11,278 bases of DNA from Devosiaceae bacterium (GTDB lineage: Bacteria > Pseudomonadota > Alphaproteobacteria > Rhizobiales > Devosiaceae): positions 1 through 11,278 of the forward strand of contig JAKISM010000074.1 of assembly GCA_021648585.1 (NCBI GenBank), in the 5' to 3' direction. The first letter of the stretch is position 1. The number at the start of each line of letters is the position of its first letter. A program made the position numbers and the translations under genes. Shown here piece after piece: positions 5,366-11,278 of this stretch. Under the pieces are notes generated by a model, which did not search any database, was not told the DNA's origin, and worked only from the letters and a program-made list of their open reading frames with translations.

Positions 5366-7927
5366 ATGCTACAATTCTCTCCATTTCGTTTTTTTATAGT
5401 TACCATTGTTACTTTAATGGGGATTTTGTTCACCCTGCCCAATTTTGTATCAGATGAGGCTCTAAAAAAATTTCCTGATTTCATGCCAAAAAACAAGATA
5501 GTTTTAGGTCTTGATTTGCAGGGCGGCTCGCATCTCTTATTGCAGGTTAATCGAGAGGATATTGTTAGCGAGCGCATAAAAAGCTTGCGCCGTGAGGCTC
5601 GCTCAATTTTGGCCAATGATAATGGTATTGGTAATCTTATCACAACTAATGATGATAGTATAACTATTGAGCTAACCGATCCTGATAATCTTAGTGTGGC
5701 ACTTGAGGTTCTTGAAATTCTACAAACACCAGAAAATGGGGGTATGTTTACCCCCAATAATATGCTTTCTGGCGGAGTAACAGAAGTTGAAATAGCTGAA
5801 AGAGCAGATGGTAGGATTACACTTAGCTTAACTAAAGATGGAATTGATCAGCGTGTATCATCTCTAGTTACGCAATCAATCGAGGTTATTCGCAAAAGAA
5901 TTGACGAATTGGGCACAACTGAGCCTGTTATTCAGCGACAAGGCACGAATAGAGTTTTGGTACAAGTTCCCGGGTTTGATGATAGCCAGCGTCTAAAAGA
6001 TCTCATATCAAAAACTGCCCGCTTAACTTTTCATATGGTTTATAATGGGCTAAGCCCTCAACAAGCGCAAATTCAAGGCCTGCCTATTGGCACAATGATT
6101 TTACCATCACAAGATGGCGGCCTAGAACTTTTATTTGAAGAAGTAGCTTTGGGTGGTGAATCTTTGGTTGATGCGCAACCGGGTTTTAATCCGCAAACCA
6201 ACCAGCCGATTGTTTCATTTCGTTTTGATACCCGTGGAGCAATTCTTTTTGGAGAAATAACTTCTGCAAATGTTGGAAATCGCTTTGCTATTGTGCTTGA
6301 TAATGAAGTGATTACAGCGCCCGTTATTCAATCTCCGATAACTGGTGGCTCAGGGCAAATTGAAGGTTCTTTCACCTCTGAGAGTGCTAATGATTTGGCG
6401 GTATTATTGCGTGCTGGTGCATTGCCCGCAACGCTAGATATTATAGAAGAACGCTCGGTTGGTCCAAGTCTTGGTGCAGATTCTGTAGCGGCTGGCCTAT
6501 TAGCAGGAATTGTCGGTGCAGCTCTTGTTGTGGTGTTTATGCTTGCTGCCTATGGTAAATTTGGCATTATTGCAACTATTTCTCTAACTATAAATATCAC
6601 GCTTATTCTTGGTGCTCTTTCAATGCTTGGCGCAACGCTAACATTGCCGGGTATTGCAGGAATTGTGCTGACAGTTGGTATGGCAGTTGATGCTAATGTG
6701 CTTATTTTTGAGCGAATAAGAGAAGAGATGGTTGGCGGGCGCAATGTCTATCAAGCGATTGAAGCTGGTTTTAAGCGAGCGCTAACAACTATTATTGATG
6801 CTAATGTAACAACGCTTATTGCGGCTGTTATTTTGTTTTTCTTAGGCTCTGGCCCAATTCAAGGTTTTGCTGTTACCCTTAGTCTTGGTATTCTTTCAAC
6901 CCTGTTTACCGCTTATTTAGTAACTCTATTTTTGGTTGCTCGCTGGTATGGTTGGAAACGTCCAAAGACCCTAAAAATCCAATTACTAAGACTAGTCCCT
7001 GAGGGGACAAAAATTCCGTTCATGGCTTGGCGCAAAATTGCCATAACATTTTCTATTATAGCGGCAATTGGCTCAATGGGTTTATTTTTCACTCAAGGGC
7101 TAAATCTTGGTATTGATTTTAAGGGCGGCTCTTCTATTGAAATCCAAGCGAAAGAGGGTGTTGCAGATATTGGCGATATTAGGTCTAGAATTTCAGGGCT
7201 TGGGCTTGGTGATGTTTCAGTGCAGGGCTTTGGCAAGCCTGAAGACGTGCTTATTCGTATTGAAGAGCAACCAGGGGGCGATACTGCACAACAAGTTGCT
7301 GTAAAGGCCGTGAGTGATGCGCTAGGAATTGATGCATATGAAATAAGACGTGTAGAATCTGTTGGCCCTACTGTTTCTGGTGAATTAGCTATTGCTGGTC
7401 TAATTGCAGTTCTTTCAGCACTTGGGGCGGTTTTGGTCTATATTTGGTTTAGGTTTGAGTGGCAATTTGCCGTTGGGGCAATCATTGCGCTAGCGCATGA
7501 TGTTATCCTCACGATAGGGCTATATTCGCTGGTAGGGTTAGAGTTTAATCTATCCTCCATTGCCGCTATTCTTACTATTGTTGGTTATTCGCTTAATGAT
7601 ACCGTTGTGGTCTATGATAGGGTGCGTGAATTTTTACGTAAATTTAAGAAACTTACAATTCATGATCTTTTGAACAAATCAATTAATGCAACACTTTCTC
7701 GCACGGTTCTAACTTCTATTACCACAATTTTGGCGCTAATGGCGCTGGTAATATTTGGTGGTGAGGTAATTCGTGGCTTTACTATTTCGATGACTTGGGG
7801 CGTGTTGGTTGGTACTTATTCTTCCATATTTATTGCCGCACCAATTTTGCTATATTTCAAAGTAAAATCACGTGATGATATTGAAAAAGAAAAAACTGAA
7901 AAACGTGATGATGGCGCGGTTGTCTAA
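5366..7927 (+). CDS. secDF: Protein translocase SecD-SecF fusion
   Basis: SecDF uses the proton gradient to help pull proteins through SecYEG on the periplasmic side. Here SecD and SecF are one 853-residue chain, as in many Rhizobiales. The SecD half has a first membrane helix (about 7-27), GLDLQGG (48-54), the periplasmic P1 region with VQVPGF, a block of five helices (about 375-535) and the conserved GMAVDANVLIFERIREE with Asp442. The linker is about 535-560. The SecF half has its own first helix, GIDFKGG (582-588), and the GYSLNDTVVVYDRVREF box with Asp745 and Asp751, which relate to proton conduction. AAGAG lies six bases before the ATG at 5366. The TAA stop shares one base with the next ATG (TAATG), so the downstream genes are translationally coupled. 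Both halves appear complete. Confidence 0.97.
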   Translation: MLQFSPFRFFIVTIVTLMGILFTLPNFVSDEALKKFPDFMPKNKIVLGLDLQGGSHLLLQVNREDIVSERIKSLRREARSILANDNGIGNLITTNDDSITIELTDPDNLSVALEVLEILQTPENGGMFTPNNMLSGGVTEVEIAERADGRITLSLTKDGIDQRVSSLVTQSIEVIRKRIDELGTTEPVIQRQGTNRVLVQVPGFDDSQRLKDLISKTARLTFHMVYNGLSPQQAQIQGLPIGTMILPSQDGGLELLFEEVALGGESLVDAQPGFNPQTNQPIVSFRFDTRGAILFGEITSANVGNRFAIVLDNEVITAPVIQSPITGGSGQIEGSFTSESANDLAVLLRAGALPATLDIIEERSVGPSLGADSVAAGLLAGIVGAALVVVFMLAAYGKFGIIATISLTINITLILGALSMLGATLTLPGIAGIVLTVGMAVDANVLIFERIREEMVGGRNVYQAIEAGFKRALTTIIDANVTTLIAAVILFFLGSGPIQGFAVTLSLGILSTLFTAYLVTLFLVARWYGWKRPKTLKIQLLRLVPEGTKIPFMAWRKIAITFSIIAAIGSMGLFFTQGLNLGIDFKGGSSIEIQAKEGVADIGDIRSRISGLGLGDVSVQGFGKPEDVLIRIEEQPGGDTAQQVAVKAVSDALGIDAYEIRRVESVGPTVSGELAIAGLIAVLSALGAVLVYIWFRFEWQFAVGAIIALAHDVILTIGLYSLVGLEFNLSSIAAILTIVGYSLNDTVVVYDRVREFLRKFKKLTIHDLLNKSINATLSRTVLTSITTILALMALVIFGGEVIRGFTISMTWGVLVGTYSSIFIAAPILLYFKVKSRDDIEKEKTEKRDDGAVV

Positions 7928-8301
7928 TGGGGAAGGATAGTAAATCCTACCCCGAACAAGTGCCAATAGATGAATATGGCGAGCAAGGCTTTCGCTTTGC
8001 TGATATGTCGCATTCTGGCTCTATCCTGTGTCTGCCATCGGGCATAATTGCTTGGGATATTGCATCAGCAGCTGAATTAAGCATTGAAATGCTTAAGCCA
8101 ATATTTGATGAGGCAGATAATATTGAATTGCTTTATATTGGTATGGGCAAGGATATTGCACCGTTAAAAACAGAGCTAAGAGAAGCGCTTGCAAAAGAGA
8201 ATATTTACGTTGAGCCATTAGCAACGGGAGCGGCTATTAGTACCTATAATATTTTGCTAGATGAAAAACGCCTATTAGCGGCGGCTCTTATTGCTGTTTA
8301 A
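7927..8301 (+). CDS. Mth938-domain (NDUFAF3-like) protein
   Basis: This 124-residue soluble protein consists of one Mth938/DUF498 domain. The human relative NDUFAF3 is an assembly factor of respiratory complex I. Family features visible here are the IDEYGEQGFRFADMSHSGSIL opening (14-34), the LPSGIIAWDI strand-turn (36-45), LLYIGMGKDIAPL (68-80), the IYVEPLATGAAISTYNIL core (93-110) and the DEKRLLAAALIAV ending. There is no signal peptide or membrane helix. The start overlaps the secDF stop by one base and the next gene begins three bases after its stop, so the three are almost certainly one transcript. The domain assignment is firm from the overall pattern; a role in complex I assembly in this bacterium is inferred from the mitochondrial homologue and from the neighbour at 8305. 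Confidence 0.87.
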   Translation: MGKDSKSYPEQVPIDEYGEQGFRFADMSHSGSILCLPSGIIAWDIASAAELSIEMLKPIFDEADNIELLYIGMGKDIAPLKTELREALAKENIYVEPLATGAAISTYNILLDEKRLLAAALIAV

Positions 8302-8304
8302 CTT

Positions 8305-9141
8305 ATGACAAAAGAAATAATTGCTAAATCACTAAAACTAAAAGATAAAGAGCGATATTACTCAACGCTTATATTGCCAAAAAAACACCAGCAAACCGTG
8401 CAGGTTCTCTATGCTTTTAACGCAGAAATATCTGCTATTTCGCATATGGTGAAAGAGCCGCAAATGGGCGAAATCCGTCTTACATATTGGCGTGAAATTC
8501 TTGAGGGTAAAGCACATGGGAATATTGAAAAGAACCCGATAGCTAGTGCCATTATTGCGGTGCTAACAAAATATAATATGCCAAACCTGCCATTAATTCG
8601 CTTAGTCGAAGCACGGCGTTTTGATCTTTATAATGACAAGATGCCATCTATGGCTCAATTTGAGGGCTATGCAGGTGAAACCAGCTCTATTCTGTTTCAA
8701 TATAGCGCAATGATTCTCAATGATGGGCAGGAGCTTGCGAATGGTGATGTTGCGGGGCATCTTGGAGTGGCGCAGGCACTGATTGGGCATATTTTAGCGT
8801 TTGAATTTAACCTTTCCCAGCAAAAATTATATTTGCCATTGGAGCATTTTAATAAGGTTAGCATAAGCGAAGCAGAGGTTTTTGGCAAAGAAAAAGCAGA
8901 CGAGATGAGGGCGGTGCTATTTGAATTGTTAGAAATAGCACAGCAACATTTAGACAAAGCAAGTTTGGCGATTGCAAAGTTAGAACGCAACATACGTCCT
9001 GCTTTTGCCTCAATCATTATTCTTAATAAGCAAATAAAGGCGATTAGGAAAGTGGGGTTAAAGCCTTTTAATTCGATAAAAAAACTGTCAGAGTGGCAAA
9101 TGATTTGGCATTTAGCCTTATGGACGATAAAAAACGGGTGA
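8305..9141 (+). CDS. Squalene/phytoene-synthase-fold protein, NDUFAF6-like, lacking Asp-rich motifs
   Basis: The 278-residue product belongs to the squalene/phytoene synthase superfamily: VLYAFNAEIS (34-43), GEIRLTYWREIL (55-66), ARRFDLYNDKMPS (103-115), FEGYAGETSSILFQ (119-132) and KLYLPLEHF (174-182) follow the family order. However, the first Asp-rich motif (DDxxD type, expected in the AFNAEISAI stretch) has no Asp, and the second (DVGED before the YLP box) reads FEFNLSQQ. Without these the protein should not bind the magnesium-diphosphate of prenyl substrates. This is also how mitochondrial NDUFAF6, a complex I assembly factor, differs from true phytoene synthases. It follows the NDUFAF3-like gene by three bases and precedes the DUF4153 gene by six. 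No carotenoid or hopanoid gene is nearby. The fold assignment is firm; the assembly role is inferred. Confidence 0.87.
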   Translation: MTKEIIAKSLKLKDKERYYSTLILPKKHQQTVQVLYAFNAEISAISHMVKEPQMGEIRLTYWREILEGKAHGNIEKNPIASAIIAVLTKYNMPNLPLIRLVEARRFDLYNDKMPSMAQFEGYAGETSSILFQYSAMILNDGQELANGDVAGHLGVAQALIGHILAFEFNLSQQKLYLPLEHFNKVSISEAEVFGKEKADEMRAVLFELLEIAQQHLDKASLAIAKLERNIRPAFASIIILNKQIKAIRKVGLKPFNSIKKLSEWQMIWHLALWTIKNG

Positions 9142-9147
9142 GAAAAA

Positions 9148-10917
9148 ATGGGTGTTTTGCTTGAAAAGCTAAAGAATATTTCACCAGATATAAGTCTAAC
9201 ACTTAAAAGATTTCCATTGCCGATTTTCCTGCTGGCAATCACTACAATTCTAACCATCGGACTAACTAATGATTTAATCTCAAGTAAGAATGATTTTTGG
9301 CCTTTGATGGCACTTGGATTTGCCAGTGCGGCGATTTTTGCAACCGCTGGCAGGTTATTTTCTGAAAGTGGAAAGGGAAATCTTCTAACAATAATTATAT
9401 TAGAGATTATTATTCCAGCTGCGGTTATCGCCGCCATGCAAATAAAAGCCTTTACATTATTTGTACCTTTCTTTTTACCTCTAATTGGTATTTTTTGGCT
9501 TTCCATTGCCCCCTTTACTGAAATTGGCAAAGGGGCGAAGCGTCAAGAAATTCAGGATAGGTTTTGGATTGTAAATCATCGTGCAGTTGTTTCAGGCATG
9601 ATTGCAGGGTTTGGGTTTTCGTTAATTGCATTAGGGATTTTTGCTATTGAAAGAGCGCTTTCTCTTTTGTTTGGGCTTGATGTAAAAAATATTTTTTATG
9701 AATATATATTGCCATTTGCTGGGATTTTCCTAGTGCCGCTTTATTGGCTATCAACCATTGATAATTTAGATGAGGTAAATGCTAAAGAGCTAGAAAACCC
9801 TGATTTTCTTTCAAAAGCCATTGGCTTTTTAGGGCAGTTTCTATTTGTGCCGTTCCTAATCGCCTATGCGCTTATTTTGCTCGCTTATGCAGCGCAAATC
9901 GTAATAACACAAACATTACCAGTTGGCACTTTGGGCTGGATGGTGCTTGGTTTCACTATTACTGGAGCGGTTGCTTGGCTGTTGGTTTACCCAGCATTTA
10001 TGCAGAAAAAAACAATGGTAAAGTTTTTTCACAAGGTTTGGTTTTGGCTAACTATTGTACCGCTAATTTTATTCGTAATTGGCGTTTATATCCGAATTGA
10101 TGCCTATGGCTTTACCTCTGAAAGAATGTTTTTAATTGCTGGCGGTTTATGGGCAGGCTTGTTGACAATATTTTTCTTGAGCAGGAAATTTACGGATATT
10201 CGCCTTATGCCGATATTGGCAGGAGTGATATTTGTGATTTTAAGTATTGGCCCATTCAATGTTTCTAGCCTTCCAATTCTCAATCAGGCATCTCGTTTAG
10301 AGGCGGCGATAATGTCGGCAATTCCAGATAGTCAAAGCATGTTTTCTAACCCTAATTGGAGTGAAGAAAATGCAAAAAAAGCATTGGGTGCGCTGGATTA
10401 TTTATATAAAGAAGATAAGGGCGAAATATTGCTAGAGCAAGTGCTTACTCGGTTTGGAATAGGTTATGATTCAGATACAATTTTGTTGGATATTAAAAGA
10501 AATCTAGAACTTAATGATTATGAATATAATGATAGAAAAGAAAAGTTCAAAATCGTGAGTGTAGCTGAAAATACTTATGCTGATTTGTCTGCAACTCCAT
10601 TTTATTTAGGTAATGCTAGAATTGATAAATATTCTTCAACGGGTGTTTCTGTTGGTTCCCTAACATTTGTTATAATGGCGCAAGCAATTAAAATTAGCGA
10701 TGGGCAAGGGAGAGAAACTAATATTGAAGTTAGCGATTGGCTAGCAAAACAGAGAGGCGAAATTCTAGCTAATCCAGAAATTGATTTTATAATAAATAAT
10801 ATAAAATACCGCCTGCAAGTAGATTTTGTTTCGCTAGAAAAGAATTCAGATAATGAGTGGCAAATACAAAGGCTTGAAGGACTATTATTTAGCTCTGAAA
10901 TTCCGCTAGCCAATTAA
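9148..10917 (+). CDS. DUF4153-type multi-pass membrane protein
   Basis: This 589-residue inner-membrane protein resembles the DUF4153 family, whose function is not known. I count about eleven hydrophobic segments (near 24-41, 50-70, 79-98, 102-122, 147-167, 186-204, 226-252, 262-284, 296-316, 326-345 and 353-370), followed by a hydrophilic C-terminal domain of about 220 residues. Family-like features are FVPFLIAYALILLAYAAQIV, the IRIDAYGFTSERMFLIAGGLWA stretch (315-336) and NVSSLPILNQASRLEAAI just after the last helix. There is no signal peptide apart from the first membrane segment. The ATG is six bases after the preceding stop, so it is probably in the secDF transcript. Its stop lies inside the minus-strand trmFO gene, with a 29-base tail-to-tail overlap. 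The family call rests on remembered pattern and topology; the C-terminal domain is less conserved. Confidence 0.78.
   Translation: MGVLLEKLKNISPDISLTLKRFPLPIFLLAITTILTIGLTNDLISSKNDFWPLMALGFASAAIFATAGRLFSESGKGNLLTIIILEIIIPAAVIAAMQIKAFTLFVPFFLPLIGIFWLSIAPFTEIGKGAKRQEIQDRFWIVNHRAVVSGMIAGFGFSLIALGIFAIERALSLLFGLDVKNIFYEYILPFAGIFLVPLYWLSTIDNLDEVNAKELENPDFLSKAIGFLGQFLFVPFLIAYALILLAYAAQIVITQTLPVGTLGWMVLGFTITGAVAWLLVYPAFMQKKTMVKFFHKVWFWLTIVPLILFVIGVYIRIDAYGFTSERMFLIAGGLWAGLLTIFFLSRKFTDIRLMPILAGVIFVILSIGPFNVSSLPILNQASRLEAAIMSAIPDSQSMFSNPNWSEENAKKALGALDYLYKEDKGEILLEQVLTRFGIGYDSDTILLDIKRNLELNDYEYNDRKEKFKIVSVAENTYADLSATPFYLGNARIDKYSSTGVSVGSLTFVIMAQAIKISDGQGRETNIEVSDWLAKQRGEILANPEIDFIINNIKYRLQVDFVSLEKNSDNEWQIQRLEGLLFSSEIPLAN
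10889..10917. other. Tail-to-tail overlap of two convergent genes
   Basis: The last 29 bases of the DUF4153 gene (+) are also the last 29 bases of trmFO (-). Both frames are open through the overlap to their own stops (TAA at 10915-10917 on +, TAA at 10891-10889 on -). No intrinsic terminator is visible in the overlap or close to it, so the two transcripts should overlap at their 3' ends. Confidence 0.85.
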
Positions 10918-11278
10918 CTATATCCTCTAGCGCACGGGCAGAAATCGCTTGTTTTTTGATCTTCTTACGATCCGCCTTGCGCCAGCGCTTAACGCCCTCT
11001 GGTTTTATCACTTCGATATCAGGAATAAGCCCAAAATTGATATTCATCGGCTGAAAACTCTTAACGCCATTTGTGTCATCTGCCAGATGTCCACCAGTAA
11101 TATGATTAACTAGCGATCCCATGGCGCTAGTTTTTGGTGGAGTAGAAATATTCATGCCTAAATAATCAGCAGCCGCTAAGCGCCCTGTAACCAGCCCCAT
11201 AGCAGCGCTTTCAACATAGCCCTCAACGCCTGATATTTGACCTGCAAAGCGCAAGCGAATATCCGATGTTAGCTGTAA
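10889..11278 (-). CDS. trmFO: TrmFO, folate/FAD-dependent tRNA (uracil-5-)-methyltransferase, C-terminal part
   Basis: This is the last 129 codons of TrmFO, the flavoprotein that makes 5-methyluridine at position 54 of tRNA using methylenetetrahydrofolate. The frame is open to the right edge (first visible residues LQLTSDIRLRFAGQISG), so the FAD-binding N-terminus lies outside. Diagnostic pieces are RFAGQISGVEGYVESAAMG, a segment with STPPKTSAMGSLVNHIT, and FQPMNINFGLIPD. A basic stretch RKADRKKIKKQ near the end is typical of the C-terminus. A start at the TTG at 11254 would be an artefact, since that codon is an internal Leu inside a conserved block. The gene converges with the DUF4153 gene and overlaps its last 29 bases. 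In related genomes I recall trmFO following the squalene/phytoene-synthase-like gene, consistent with a conserved neighbourhood here. Confidence 0.94.
   Translation of the reverse strand, partial: LQLTSDIRLRFAGQISGVEGYVESAAMGLVTGRLAAADYLGMNISTPPKTSAMGSLVNHITGGHLADDTNGVKSFQPMNINFGLIPDIEVIKPEGVKRWRKADRKKIKKQAISARALEDIVNWLAEFQS

Noticed and set aside
8305..9141. Functional phytoene or squalene synthase for carotenoid or hopanoid synthesis
   Set aside because: Both Asp-rich substrate-binding motifs are missing and no isoprenoid pathway gene lies nearby.
8697..9530. Long minus-strand open frame of 277 codons
   Set aside because: It runs antisense across the synthase-like gene, its stop region and the start of the DUF4153 gene, all strongly supported on plus. 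Its translation is Ser/Ile/Ala-rich with no recognisable domain.

Overview
This AT-rich window uses the standard genetic code (UGA is a stop in serS and in the squalene/phytoene-synthase-like gene). It looks like chromosome of an alphaproteobacterium, probably of the Rhizobiales/Hyphomicrobiales type. Three things suggest this: a single-chain SecD-SecF fusion, a folate-dependent TrmFO, and the order serS-surE-pcm-nlpD / DUF815 ATPase / yajC-secDF-Mth938 protein-squalene/phytoene-synthase-like protein-trmFO, which I recall as conserved in that group. The low GC would fit a Bartonella-like, symbiotic or otherwise reduced lineage, but I cannot name a genus from sequence alone.

Layout. Bases 1-1886 hold the 3' part of serS, then surE (overlapping by ATGA) and pcm (GTG start, 9-base gap), all on + and closely packed. 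An nlpD-like LysM/LytM lipoprotein follows at 1997-3187 after a 110-base gap and ends in a clear intrinsic terminator (3214-3242). A small secreted four-cysteine protein that I do not recognise (3377-3778, +) lies alone and runs tail-to-tail into a DUF815 AAA-type ATPase on the minus strand. That ATPase is divergent from yajC.

From 4787 to 10917 everything is on +: yajC, a 237-base spacer with two near-identical 72-base imperfect palindromes plus a left-arm fragment, secDF, an Mth938/NDUFAF3-like protein, an NDUFAF6-like squalene/phytoene-synthase-fold protein, and a DUF4153-type multi-pass membrane protein. From secDF onward the genes overlap or sit 3-6 bases apart. The C-terminal part of trmFO enters from the right on the minus strand and overlaps the DUF4153 gene tail by 29 bases.

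How the genes may work together. YajC and SecDF are the accessory module of the Sec translocon. The next two genes are bacterial relatives of two mitochondrial complex I assembly factors, and the second appears to have lost both Asp-rich catalytic motifs of prenyl synthases. This suggests a membrane-protein insertion and respiratory-complex assembly unit. The nlpD-like protein has lost most LytM zinc ligands and probably activates an amidase during envelope division. I found no CRISPR array, insertion sequence, tRNA or rRNA. The least familiar items are the small secreted protein, the palindromic pair upstream of secDF, and the pseudoenzyme-like complex I assembly pair.
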